Shown: positions 44,378 through 56,238 of the stretch, one piece after another
How positions within the stretch are numbered: position 1 is the stretch's first letter
Layout of the letters: every line of letters begins with the position of its first letter
Source of the DNA: Dioszegia crocea
Lineage: Eukaryota > Basidiomycota > Tremellomycetes > Tremellales > Bulleribasidiaceae
Direction of reading: 5' to 3'
NCBI GenBank assembly: GCA_001600615.1
Contig: BCKK01000006.1
Location: 1,195,966-1,259,965 of the forward strand
Length of the DNA stretch: 64,000 nt
The notes under the pieces: generated by a model
Told to the model about the DNA's origin: nothing
Databases searched by the model: none
Seen by the model: the letters and a program-made list of their open reading frames with translations, nothing else
Translations under genes and position numbers: made by a program

Positions 44378-47300
44378 TTAGTCAAACTTGCTAATCAAAT
44401 CCCTGGACTTCTTAAGCCCGACCAATCGCTCAACAGCCACATCCAGCTTGACAGTCTCCTCTCGGCCCTGAACCTCATCATCACGGTTCCGGAGGTTAAC
44501 AGATTTGCTCTCTGCCTCGACTTCTCCAACGACTAAGGGATCAGCTTATGTCATCAACATCATCATCCATAATCCATCCCCTATCCCGCTTCACAACTTT
44601 CCCTCCGTGTCCAGTGCCGATCCCCCACCACCGAGTACCTTACTCTCACCCCCATACCAACCTGTACCCAAATAGTAAGGCCCAAACTTACCCATGACGA
44701 AGTTCCACTGCGCAACCTGCGCATTCCTAATCTTCTTATTGAGCGTGTTATCAGACGAGTCAACCTCGACAAAGATGCCCGCGTCATGCAGCGTCTTGGC
44801 AACTTCGGCAGCGTAGGCTTTGAAAGGGGCCGCAACGGGAATGACGACGACTTGACGAGGGGATAACCAGAATGGCCTATAGATCAGCATCCATCCTTTA
44901 CTCCCAAACACGATAGACAGTCGCCACAGATGAGAAAGGGGTCAAACTCACCATTTACCACCGAAAGACTCAATGATGATAGCCATGAAACGTTCGATAC
45001 TACCGAGGATGGCACGGTGGATCATGACGGGTCGCTTGAAGTCTGCCGAGAGTTCTGTGCTTGCGCCTTCGGTAGCGGGCACGAGGACTGCAGGCGCGGC
45101 GGGAGCGGGCGCAGCGGCTTTGTCGGCTGATTTGGGTGCTTGCGGAGCTCGGTATTTGAGGTTGAATCGCTCGGGGAGGTTGAAATCGAGCTGGGGTATG
45201 AGCTTTAGGATCTGCCAAAAAAGCCCGTTTGACATACCTGGATCGTACCGCACTGCCAAGGTCGCTTGAGAGCATCAACAAGCTGGAAGTCCAACTATAT
45301 CGTCAGTTCTGGCCTCACTTATTCATGGGAGCAGTAACTCACCTTAGGCCCATAGAACGCCGCATCCTCTTCATTGACATGCCAACCGCCTGGTAGCTTC
45401 TCATCCAGCACTGAGCGCAACGTAGCCTCTGCGTCATCCCACACCTTCAGGTCTCCCATCCACTTCTTGGGATTCCGAGTAGAGAGTCCGACCTTGTAAG
45501 TGAATCCAAATGGCTTATAGATGGCTTCGAGGAATTCAAATGCGCCTCGGATCTCAGCGGCAATTTGTTCTTGCGTACAGAAGATGTGAGCTGGCCTTGT
45601 CAGCTTCACTCCCATATGAAACTGGGGGAGGACGAGTCAACTCACCATCATCCTGAACGAATCGCCTAACCCTCGTCAATCCACTCAAAGCTCCACTGGC
45701 CTCGTTACGATGCAACACCCCAAACTCTGCAAATCGCAATGGTAGTTCTCGGTATGATCGTTCCCGAACGTCGAAAAGCACACAGTGTCCCGGACAGTTC
45801 ATAGGCTTCAACCCGAACATATCGTCGTCCACTTTAAGCTGGAACATGTCTTCGGCGTAATGTTGCCAGTGACCCGATTTCTTCCATAGTTCCGCGTTGA
45901 ACATGTTAGGTGTGCCGACTGAAAGATCAGCTTGGCCATTTGACTGATTTTCAAAACGTACCCTCTTCAAAGCCACGTTTCCAGTATTCTTCCTATGGCC
46001 ATCAGCTCGGTTCCCCTTTGTAGAGGTTGCTGACTCACCCTAATGAACGCCTGGAGGACATTATATATCCTCGTGCCCATAGGCAGCATGAATGCACTCC
46101 CAGGCGATAACTCGCTGAAGGTGAACAACTCCTGCTCACGCCCAATCTTTCGGTGATCCCGCTTGGCAGCTTCTTCCATGTACTTCTTGTACTCTGTCAT
46201 CTGCTTAGAGTCGGGGAAGGCGATTCCGTAGATACGCTGGAAAGTGTCGTTTTTGGCATCGCCAAGGAAGTAGGATGAGGAGTTCTGGCCATCAGCAGTG
46301 TTGTCTAGGAAAGGGGGAAAAACTGACCTTTGTCACTGCCATTGACTTGATTCGGCCAGTGTGGGGAACGTGCGGGCCTCGACAGAGATCAATCAGGGGT
46401 CCACATCGGTATACAGTGGAAGAGGTGCCATCGGCAACTTTGTCGTTGATGTAGTATTGCTTGTACTTGTTGTACTGACTGTGAGCACGAGTATCCAATG
46501 ATATCAGGCTTTTGGGCCCACCTTGAACATCTCGAGCAACTTCTCCTTCGGCAACTCCAATCGCTCAAATGGCTGCTTCTCCTTGACGGCAATCTTGGCC
46601 ACATCCTCAATACCCTTCCAGTTGTCCTGGTTGAATGATTTACCCTCTCCCATGTGGAAATCATAAAAGAAACCGCCTTCCTCCAAGGGAGGTCCGTAAC
46701 CCAGACAACAATTCTCAAAGTGACGCTCGCATGCCTCTCCCATGACGTGCGCGGCAGAGTGCCAGAACACCTGTCGGGCCTCGTAGTTGTTGTCGGGTGA
46801 GTCGAAGTCTAGGAGGGAGAGAGAGCAAGAGGCTTCGAGGGGTCGATTGAGATCCCATAATTCCTGATTGTTGACTTTGGCAATGATGATGCGATCGGCT
46901 AGGGAGACTGAGATGGATTTGGCGAGTTGCAAAGGTGTGGTCTCCCAGGATGTAGCCTCGAGCTGCTTGCCATCCGGCAGAGTGACGGTGATGGGTTCGC
47001 GGGGTTGATCTGGGGGTCAGTCAGGTCCAAGGGTCAGACTCACCAGCAACGTGCTGCTTGTACTTTGCCATATACTCGTCAAAAATCTTGATACGCTCTT
47101 CGAAGTATTCTGGGGGAGGAGTCACTTCGAGGGGACCAGACGAAGCCCCAGCGCTCTTCTTGTCCTTTTTCTCTTTGGGCGCTCGGTTTCCTGGCGGCTT
47201 GCCCTTGGGCTGACCAGCCACAGGTGGTGGTGGAGCAGTGTCATGTGGCGCTGTGACGTCCGGCAGGGGTCCGCTGGGCTGGGTAGCGGCGGCGGGCTCG

Positions 47301-47464
47301 GACGTAGAGCTAACGGGGTGAATGGAGGTGGACATTTTGCGGAATGTAGGTTTGAGCAAAGGTATGGGCGAGTGGGCAGAGATAGATTTGCCTAAGGAGT
47401 AAGGTGCAAGGCGCGGTAGGTGTATATGTGTAGCTGCACGACCTATGTATCTAGCTGGCAGCAT
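44378..47464 (-). CDS. THS1: Threonyl-tRNA synthetase, probably dual-targeted
   Basis: Class II synthetase charging tRNA-Thr. Domains in order: N-terminal extension; TGS domain ([20 protein letters not shown]); the second additional/editing domain with [17 protein letters not shown] (HxxxH editing motif) and [18 protein letters not shown]; then the catalytic core ([35 protein letters not shown] with the zinc Cys, [21 protein letters not shown] motif 2, [11 protein letters not shown], and the [20 protein letters not shown] motif 3). The anticodon-binding domain ends past an intron in a last exon (44378-44532) giving [20 protein letters not shown] and an end at SKFD. Without that exon the reading frame ends in a non-family tail. 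The first ATG (47464) adds a 43-residue basic, Ser/Leu-rich leader typical of mitochondrial import. A second ATG at 47335 (MSTSIHP) would start the cytosolic form. Confidence 0.95.
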
Positions 47465-47660
47465 ATAAAGCTATAGCAGATTGTTGTATAGGGTCGACTC
47501 GAGACATCCCTTTCAACTTTTGGTGGGCGGGCAAGATTTAGCGAGCCTATTTGGGCCAAGGCGCCAATTTTAGGCGCGCGGATCTTTGCCTTGCTTCCCC
47601 ACTCACACCCACCACCACTCTACATCCTCAATCTACCTACACCCTTCAGATCTAGCAGAG

Positions 47661-50600
47661 ATGGCGGAAGTAGCTCAGCAAGAAGAGCGCTTCGTCACAA
47701 TCTACGGTAGCGGGTGCGTCAATGCTAGCCCGGCTTTCAACCCAAGCTGATTTACAGATCTATCCAAACCGAGATTGACCTCAATACCCTTAGCGACCCC
47801 GAAATAGCAGAAGCTATCCCGGATCTCTTATCCGAATACTTGGCAGAATGTAAAGATTGGACGTTGTTTGCAGGGGAGCAGTGGAAGATGGGGAGATGGG
47901 AAGGAGCGGAGGAATTGCTCGTTAAGGCTATACAAAGTGAACCTCTCAGCTTCTGGTGTAGACATTACTGACTACTAGATTTCTCCGGAGGTGTAGGCAA
48001 GCCCCCAGATCTACTGGCCCTAGTCAGGCTACATTCTATGCTGGCTCACTTCCACCTCGCCCGAGCTAGATCAGCACCGAGGATTATCCTGCCACATGCC
48101 AGTATGTCCACATTGCCTATGGAGACTGCTTGCGCTGATTAGGTAGAACACGACAAATTGCCTCAACAGCATGTGAAGGAATACCACTATACCGAAGCTG
48201 CTGTCAATCTCAATAAGGCAGATCAGGCACATCAGTCGTCGGGCGGTTCAATGGATGATGAACCGGCTCCATTGGCTTTGGGAAAGAGTACGTCAACACG
48301 GTTGCCAATCGCTAATCCTGCAGTAATTCTTCACTTGGCACGAGGTAACCCCACCCTAGCCCAACCCCTCGTCACCCGCCAACTCGAGCGCCAACCCAAC
48401 AACCTCATCGCTCTGCTCGCTCAGGCCCGCCTGCTGTTCGCCCGGCGTTTACACGACAAGGCTCTAGACACATACCAGCGGCTCCTGAGCCTCGCACCTG
48501 AAATGACGCCGGATCCAAGGATAGGCCTGGGGCTGTGTCTGTATGTGCTTGGGGATAAGACCAGGGCTACAATAGCGTGGAAACGAGCCATCAAGCGGGT
48601 AAGTTTTTCCTCAAATATAGGGCACACCGCTGACGGTCAGGACTCAAAATCTTGGGTAGCGCTCCTCCTCCTCGGTCTGGCCGACCTGAATACCGCCCGT
48701 GATCCCTCCATCCCCCAGACCGACCGCCTAACTTCCGAAGCTTCAGGCGTGCAATACGTCCAACAAGCCTTCAAGCTGAATATGCACGCTTCGGCCTCGG
48801 CACTCGCCCTGGCCTCCATCACTGGCCAGTCTGGCCGAATGGCCCAGGCGTCCAAACTTGCCGAGAGGGCCATTCAATATTCGGACAACAAGAGACATAC
48901 AGTGTTGGCCAATGCGGAGCGGGGGAGATTGGGGTATGCCGCCGGAGACGTAGGGGACGCCGGGCCATTTATCGCTGCTGCCAAAGGCGAGGATGCGGCG
49001 GGTGTGAATATTATGGCTGAGTTGACGCTGGGTCAAATCGCCATAAAGAATGGTGAGTCCTTGTGTGGGCTACATTGACGGGTAGGAAATCTGCGAGAAG
49101 CGCTCAACTTTATCGAACAGACGGCGAAGAAGTTGAACGGAACTGGTCCTCTCGAATATACCGTCCTACACGCTTGTCTCCTTAATTACCCACATCCAGG
49201 AATGACGCCGGACGAATTAATACGGAATCGTTCGCTTGCCCGACGGATGCTTACCGATCTGCATAAACAGGTATCGACGGCTAAGACGGAAGAGGACTGG
49301 GCGAGATTACGGGGTGTGGGACAGGATGTGGATATCTTCTTGGAGTTGGCAAAGATGTGGCAGGACGAATCGGTGGATAGTGCCGTTGGGGCATATCAGA
49401 CTGCCGTGACGGTAGGGATGGACGATGAGGGGGAGAAGGATGTACGAGCCGTCAAGGTTGGGAGTAACCTTGGGGCGTTATATCAGTTACAGGGTAATAC
49501 AACGGATGCGGAGAAGAGGTATCAGGAGGCTTTGCAGAAGCTTGCAGGTGAAGAAGGGGCGGAAGTGGAGGTTATGCGGACTGTCTTGGCGTATAATTTG
49601 GGCAGGGCATATGAGGAAGGTGGAGATGTGGTAAATGCCACGAGGTGGTATCGGGATGTGTTGAAGCAACACCCGGAGCATATGGAGTGTGAGTAAAAGC
49701 CTTGATCGTCGCTGATATCTTAGCCAAAGTTCGATTGTCAACAATTGCCGCGTCTCAAGGGCGCAATGTCGATGCGCACAATCTACTCAAGGAGTGCCTC
49801 AAATCCGACGAATCGTCACTCCCCCTTCGATCAGCTTATACCCACTTCCTCATCTCTCTCGGATCCTACAAGGAGGCCCTGGCATTCACGACCCAAACTC
49901 TCAAATTCGACCGAGCGGACGTCTACACCTTTTGCGCTTTGGGCTGGATTCACTTCACCCTCGGCCGAGAAGCCAAATCCTCGCAAGAGATCTCCGAGAA
50001 GAACAAACAACATCTTCGCTCGGCAGAGGCTTATGAGCGCGCGTTAGTGTTGGATGGGAATTGCGCCATGGCGGCTCAAGGGTTGGCGATTGCCCTTGCG
50101 GAGGATACTTTGGCAATCAAGGCGAATGCCCCACCTGCGGGATCGGCAGAAGAGCTCAAGGTCCGGATGAGACTTGCGGGTCAGGCCTTGGGTATTTTGG
50201 GCAGGATCAACGATAGTGTGCCTGATGGCAGTACGAGCGTTAATATTGGGCATTGTTACTTTGTCAGAGGCGAGGAGGATAAGGCTATCCAAGCTGTGAG
50301 TAAGGTGCCGGGATGGGGACTGATGTGTAGTACGAAGCTGCCGAGGCGCACTTTAAGGGGCGGAATGTGGCTAATTTGCTCTACCTGTCAAGGACGTGGT
50401 ATGCCTCTGCGAATAGGGATATGAACTACTCGGCAATGGGCAAGGCACTTGCTTTTGCGCAAAAGGTGCGTTGTGTGAAGGCTGGGGCTGATGGCAGGCG
50501 CTACACATTCATCCTAGCGACAGGGCGATCCTGTTCAATATAGCTATGATTCAGCAGAAATCAGCTGAAATGCTCTTATCTCTCGATCCAAGCAAGAGGA

Positions 50601-51834
50601 CATTGGAGGAGCTACGGGCGGCAATGACCCACGCGGGACATGCGGCAAAGTGAGTATCAACCTGGGCAAGCTGACTTTAGTACTTTCCGATCATTAGCAG
50701 ACGACACGACGGGGCAACTACCCTACGATAAAGATCTGGCAGATCAGCGTGCACGATATGGTGATGGTCTACTTAGAAAGGCACCGGAGCAAATTACGCG
50801 GCAGGAGGCGTATGAAAGTGAAGCTGCGGCGAGAGTGGAGGAGGTACGAAAAGTGCGAGCGGAAGAGCAGGCCAAGATTCAGGCGGCTGAGGTGAGTTTT
50901 AGTGACGACTGTTGCTGATGTGTAGGATGCACGCAGAGAGGAGATTGAGAAGCGTGCAGCGGAGTTGGCTGAGCAGCGTCGGATAGCGCAAGAACAGGCC
51001 AAGGCGTGGCAGGATGAAGTAGCTGCTCGTGAGGCTGAAGAAGCGGCGGGTAAGATGTCTAGAGTTGAGAAGGCGCATGATAGGAAGAGAAGGAAAGATG
51101 CGGGTGAGGATGTGGGTGATGAGGATAGGCCAAGAAGGAAGAAGGGAGGAAAGAGGGGGAGAAAGGGTAGGGGGAAGAGCGATGAGTCGAGTGAAGATGA
51201 GGGGTCGGCCTCGGGTGGCGAAGGCGAGGTGGATATGAATCAGGTTAGAAGGGAGAGGTTGGAGAAGATTAAAGCGGATAGGAGGAAGGTGAGTTTTAAC
51301 GTACGGGCGAGGCTGACTTGGGTAGAAGAGTAAAAAGAGGGAAGATCCGGATGTTGATGATGGTGGTCGAGCAGCTGCGGAGCGGGGAGATAGAGGCAGG
51401 AATGCGGGCAAATTGTAAGTTCCTTGGATGGCCAGCTCTGCATTACGCTTATGTAGAGGGACCCCAGCTGACCCTATAGTAAATCCAAAGCCTTCATTGA
51501 AGACTCGGATGAAGAAATGGGGGATGATGAGGTACCCGCGGCAGAAGCAGAAGCGGAATCGGCAACTGGAAGTCCGGCACGCTCGCCTAGTCCAACACGC
51601 ACAGCAAGTCCCGCCCGCTCTGCTCGATCAGCTCGATCGCCATCTGCACCAGCCTCCAGATCCAAGTCGAGATCTAAATCTAGGTCAGCATCAGCATCGG
51701 CATCACCTGCGCCTGTCAATGCGGTAGCTACGGCTATTGGGTCGCCGATTGGGTCGGAGCCGGGTACGGGTGGTGTGACGCCTGCTTTGACGGCTGAGGA
51801 TGGGGAAGCGAAGATGGAGGTTGATGATGAGTAG
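47661..51834 (+). CDS. CTR9: Paf1 complex subunit CTR9 (TPR protein)
   Basis: Scaffold of the Paf1 transcription elongation complex, nuclear, required for histone H2B ubiquitylation and H3K4/K36 methylation by family knowledge. About 15 exons, over 1,000 residues. The start MAEVAQQEERFVTIYGSGS is followed by the Ctr9 region WTLFAGEQWKMGRWEGAEEL. The body is TPR units: NPTLAQPLVTRQLERQPNNL, GNLREALNFIEQTAKKLNG, VGSNLGALYQLQGNTTDAEK, YNLGRAYEEGGDVVNATRWY, and HFKGRNVANLLYLSRTWY with NRDMNYSAMGKALAFAQKAL, which fits the conserved Ctr9 C-terminal TPRs. The tail is a charged helix (EEVRKVRAEEQAKIQ, then R/K/E runs) and an acidic/RS-like end (RSKSRSKSRSASASASPAP), the usual Ctr9 C-terminus. It is 196 bases from the divergent ThrRS start. 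Confidence 0.92.
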
Positions 51835-52237
51835 TGTAGAAGGAAATGTGAATGTGTGCTGTTCAAGTTGTCTTCTGTGCTGTGGCATAGGACAGTGTCA
51901 TAGATAGAGCGCTGTCCATCCATCGTTAACAATAGACAGTTAGCGGTGCAGGCGGAGCAGCAGTGAGCTAGTGAACGCTGGGGTCGACGACAAGTCTACA
52001 TCACTTAAGAGAAGCTTCAATTGGAAGCAAAGGCAGATGGATGTATTCTCAATGCAACTCCAACTAGACGTGAACTAGATCTGAAACAAGCCAATGATAC
52101 GGTAGGAGACGGATTCATCTCAACAAGGAGCTAGCGAAGACGAAGTAACAAAAGATTGCCCGAAGGCGCTACGAAAGGATAATCCCACACCCCACTACAA
52201 CCGCCAGCCATCACAAGATCTAAACCGCACGAGCAGT
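51835..52237. other. Convergent intergenic region CTR9 / H2B
   Basis: 403 bases between the 3' ends of CTR9 (+) and H2B (-). Nothing further seen. Confidence 0.45.
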
Positions 52238-52799
52238 TTACTTGGAGGAAGAGAACTTGGTAACAGCCTTGGTGCCCTCGGAGATGGCGTGTTTGGAGAG
52301 CTCTCCGCTGAGGATGTTAGCGAGGATAAAAGCAAGAGGAGAAAAAGACTTACGGGAGGATGAGTCGGACAGAGGTCTGGATCTCACGCGACGAGATGGT
52401 GGATCGGTGGTTGTACGACGCGAGCTTGGAGGCCTCGGAAGCGATACGCTCAAAGATGTCAGAGACAAAGGAGTTGAGGATGGCCATGGCCTTGTTGCTG
52501 AGAAGTTAGCAATAGCCAAGTGAAGTAAAGAGAAAAACTCACGAGATACCAGTGTCGGGGTGGACCTGCTTCAACACCTTGTAGATGTAAGAAGCGTAAG
52601 ACTCGACCCTCTTCTTGGACCTCTTCTTGGCGGTACCGTCACCCTTGGTGGCAGAGGTCTTCGCAGCCTGATTGTCAGCGAAAGCAGTGGAAGAGTAAAG
52701 CAGAAGACTAACCTTGGCAGGTGCCTTGGAGGCGGCGACGGGGGCCTTGGAAGCCTGGGAAGCGGGGGCCTTGGAGGCGGTCTGAGCTTTGGGTGCCAT
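52238..52799 (-). CDS. HTB1: Histone H2B
   Basis: Core histone. Exons 52713-52799, 52543-52667, 52354-52497 and 52238-52307 join in phase. The N-tail is Ala/Lys/Pro-rich with repeated SKAP units. The fold follows: [80 protein letters not shown], and the C-terminal helix [15 protein letters not shown] ending SSK. The lysine in the AVTKFSS motif is the conserved ubiquitylation site. It is transcribed divergently from H2A; the shared promoter is a near-perfect inverted repeat (see 52881-53078). Confidence 0.97.
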
Positions 52800-52880
52800 T
52801 GTGGATAAGTTGTTGGGTGGGGTTGGTGGTTGGTGGTGGAGTTGAAGTTGTTGGAGTTGAGAGTGGATGGGGGTTAGGGA

Positions 52881-53078
52881 GGAGGGTCGCGCTCTTTAAG
52901 TAGGGCAGGGACGTTAGGGATGTTTTGGAAATTACGTTAATGACACGCGTACTCGAAACCGATGTGACGTGGACTCGGTGAAAATACGCGTGGAAATTTC
53001 GGATACGCGTGGCGTTGCGTAATTTCCATCAACATCCCTATCCTCCCTGGCCTACATAAGGAGAGCGCGACCCCCTCC
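52881..53078. promoter_or_regulatory. Symmetric H2B/H2A bidirectional promoter with three ACGCGT boxes
   Basis: Two arms, about 52881-52936 and 53018-53078, are inverted copies. They share GGAAATTACG/CGTAATTTCC (52927-52936 and 53018-53027, exact), AGGGATGTT/AACATCCCT, and a TATA-like block followed by GAGCGCGACC in each direction. Between them, ACGCGT occurs at 52945-52950, 52986-52991 and 53005-53010. ACGCGT is the MluI cell-cycle box, the target of Mbp1-type factors. Each gene therefore has its own copy of a core promoter facing outward from shared G1/S boxes. Confidence 0.85.
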
Positions 53079-53167
53079 CTTCAATCCCCCATCCACAACC
53101 AATCTCAACTTCCAACAACTCCACCTTTCAACAACCCAACACCCCCAACCCAAACCTCATATCAACA

Positions 53168-53712
53168 ATGTCTACCGGTGGTAAATCAGGCGGCAAGGCC
53201 GGCGGCGAGTCCAAGTCCTCTTCCCGATCCTCCAAGGCCGGGCTTCAGTGTGAGTACTTTGTCTTCTCTTCTTCAGTTCCTCAGCTCATCCTCAGTCCCC
53301 GTCGGTCGTATCCACCGTCTCTTGAAGAAGGGAAACTACGCCCAGCGTATCGGTTCCGGTGCCCCCGTCTACCTCGCTGCCGTCCTTGAGTGTAAGTCTC
53401 TCTCTTCTTCTTTTACCTTCATGGCTGATCATTCAGACCTCGCTGCTGAGATCCTCGAGCTCGCCGGTAACGCCGCCCGTGACAACAAGAAGTCGCGTAT
53501 CGTACCCCGTCACTTGCAGCTCGCCGTCCGAAACGACGAAGAGCTCAACAAGCTCCTCGGCTCCGTCGTCATCTCCCAGGGTGGTGTCTTGCCCAACATT
53601 CTCTCTGAGCTCCTCCCCGCCAAGGTATGTCTTCTCTCTCTACTCCTTCATCTACTGTCGCTGACTTCTACAGACTGCCAAGTCCAAGGCCAAGGCTTCC
53701 CAGGATGTTTAA
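53168..53712 (+). CDS. HTA1: Histone H2A
   Basis: Core histone, exons 53168-53249, 53296-53391, 53437-53624 and 53674-53712. The N-tail is [20 protein letters not shown]. The fold is intact: [77 protein letters not shown], and the docking segment [18 protein letters not shown]. The C-terminus is KASQDV. The S-Q-acidic-hydrophobic end is the DNA-damage kinase site of fungal H2A (the gamma-H2A site), so this canonical H2A also does the job of H2A.X. Divergent from H2B. Confidence 0.97.
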
Positions 53713-54847
53713 ATGGTGGACCAGTAGTTTGGGGATGGCGGTTCTTTAGCCTTCTCTCCTCTTGTCGTACCAACTTTTCTAGCTTCCCCTTTGGTTACCC
53801 TTCGCTTTCGCTATCTTTCCCTTTTGTAGTGCGGCTCCTATGCACTCGTGATTTGAACCATTTTGGCTTTGTTGATTTCGCATTGTGATTATCCACAGAG
53901 AGGTTGCAAGCTTGATTTTCCCGTGGAGCTTCCCATGTCTCCTCCGTACGTATCGATCTGCCGCAGATATTGATGATGACATGTATATGTATATAGAAGG
54001 AGAGCTGATCTTATAGCCCTGCATGAGCCTATCTGCCGCCAACCTCAAGGCCTCGACACGCGGCGTTCACGTTCCTCAGGGACAGATCAAAAACTTGATC
54101 GGCCGTCCGGATTCGATCGGATGCATATCGATATTACACCGTTTCTCATTGCTCAAGCATACTCAGCCCTCATATACTGCTCGACATCTCCATGGTCATC
54201 GAGCCAACAACGCATTCCTCGGCCGTTTCAATCGAAAGGCAGGGGTGAGACATTTCCGAGACATTCGCCACTTCCGCGGGAATACAAGAAATGGCGAAAT
54301 GCCGATATACGCGCTCTCACATACGACCTATAGGGGGTCCTTTGACATTCTAATATATCGCCTAGCTCGAGACCACGTGCACTCGAGCCTTCCTCATGAG
54401 CGGGTCATACATCCGCATGGCTGGGGTTGGTAGTTTCCTTCGAGACGGCCGGCCTCCCTCTCTCACCCTCGGGCTCTATACTGGTCAGCGGAGCTTGACG
54501 GGTGCAATGGGACATTCGTCTTCTGGACGAATTACTGTCAGCCATTAGGTTTGGTGTGATGTGTGTACGATCTGCTCCTCTTTTGGCGCAGCGATCAGTA
54601 CTGTGGTTGTCTCTGAGATCGATCAGGGCCGGGCGGGCTGGACTGAGCTGTGAGTGAAAGCAGAGATGGGATCATGTGTGAGTGCTCCAGTGACTCCGAT
54701 ACAGACCGCAGTCAGATAAGACCGGACAGGAAGTAGAGAAGGGGGAAAGAGGAGACCTTGTGTGGATGTCAGAATCAAGGTTCAGCATCTTGGAGGTCTG
54801 AGCTTTCCGACTGCATCATCCTCTACACATCTACCGCCATATCTACC
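53713..54847. other. Gene-poor region downstream of H2A
   Basis: About 1.1 kb. A 136-codon + frame at 54023-54433 has no supporting features and is left out. No RNA gene or repeat was recognised. Confidence 0.4.
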
Positions 54848-56238
54848 ATGGTCAGCCCCCACTCAGAGAACCCACCTCTCGACCCAGCTACTGCTATGAC
54901 CATCGACTGCAGCCGAATCAACGAATCTGCAGAAGTCGGTGACGGACCGCTCTTGTCCCCTCCACCAGTGGTCAAAGCGCCCGCAAACGCGAAAGGCGAT
55001 ATGGAGCATGGAGCAATCCAGGTCGGATGCAGGTCAGGTCAGTGATCTATAAGGAGCAGGGCTACAAGGAGTGTAGCTGAGGTCATAGGCTTCCCTTGCA
55101 GACTCTGCATACATCCTATCCCACCCTCACGCCGTCAACACCAACTCATCACGTCACCAGACCACCCACTTCAACCCACTCATCATCTCGCAAGGCGACG
55201 ACAGATCACACTTGCCTAATCCACTACCCCTCCACCAAGCCGGAACAAGGAGAACAACTCCTACGCCCCTGCGGCCGATCAGCAATTCCCTTCCAAGTCC
55301 CAAAGACACCAGAGACCAAAACATGTTGAAATCGCTCCATGCTGCACAACCTCCGCTCGGACCAAATGCAGACCTACCCTCTTCTTTAGCTCCCCTCCCA
55401 GCTCCTCACCCGCCCCTGTCCGCTCGAGCCACCCCACCGATAGCCGGAGGTCAGTTCATCGGTCCAATTTCGGAAATTGGCGAATCTACGCATGCGTCGG
55501 AAGGCAGATCCGAGGCGTCAGATCTCGAGTATGAGGGTCCGGAGGAGCAAGAAGCTAGGCTGATGGACATGTACGCCGATTCCTGGGAGCCTAAGATGCG
55601 GCGGAAAGGCAAGGCTGGGGAGGAGGGTATTAGGCATTGTGAGTCCCCAAGCTTTGTACTAGCTAAATATCAGCTGGTAACCGCCTTGAACCGGCATCTA
55701 CGTCGTGCAGGCGAGGCGAGGTGAAGGATAAGTGGCTTAGGGAATTGACAACCAAGGAGCTGAGAGCTTTATCGGAGTTGACAGATGGTTACGGTGACCT
55801 GGGGAGGATGAGGCACGTATCGCACCCTGGCTCGCGCTTCAGACTAGGTGAGTCTCAGCTGCCCTCGCTAAGAAGCTCTACTTCCCACATCTTGGTCCTT
55901 GACCAGCTGCCAGGAATATATGGAATAACGGGAAGAGTTTTCTACGCTTTGACTTGGCGAAGAGGAGAATGAGGAGATTGAAGGTATAATGTATGAAGCG
56001 CTGATGTCGCTAGACCCGGAGGAAACGTCCTACGGAAATGCAAGGCCGCTGTACGTGACCTTGACGATGCATCAGGGTGAGTCAATCTATTGGACGCTGG
56101 CTGAAACTCAGGTCGCGGATACCCCGTGCGGCTCCTCAGACTCGAGTCAGAGATAGGTGAGGCCAGGTTGAGAAGGTCAAGCCGTCCCTCGGGGTCAAAA
56201 CCTCCAATCTATGTTCGGGACGATTCAGATAGTGCATA
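54848..56238 (+). CDS. Hypothetical multi-exon gene, partly resolved model
   Basis: Not recognised. Start ATG at 54848 (MVSPHSENPPLDPATAMTID). Exon 1 runs to 55037; the acceptor at about 55101 restores phase (DSAYILSHPHAVNTNSSRH). The frame then stays open through a long Pro/Ser-rich stretch to an acidic-basic region (EEQEARLMDMYADSWEPKMR). The following exons look protein-like (VKDKWLRELTTKELRALSEL; NIWNNGKSFLRFDLAKRRMR; then GNVLRKCKAAVRDLDDASGR and a stop at 56238). Phases of the 55639-55711 and 55994-56022 introns could not be fixed with certainty, and each needs a second-choice acceptor. It may be a real lineage-specific gene or one that is decaying. No function is proposed. Confidence 0.45.

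Noticed and set aside
44533..44694. ThrRS ending in a glycine-rich tail without the last exon
   Set aside because: The frame runs into a GTAAGT donor. The exon at 44378-44532 restores the conserved anticodon-domain end.
54023..54433. 136-codon + strand frame downstream of H2A
   Set aside because: His/Arg-rich, no domain, no splice context. Likely chance.
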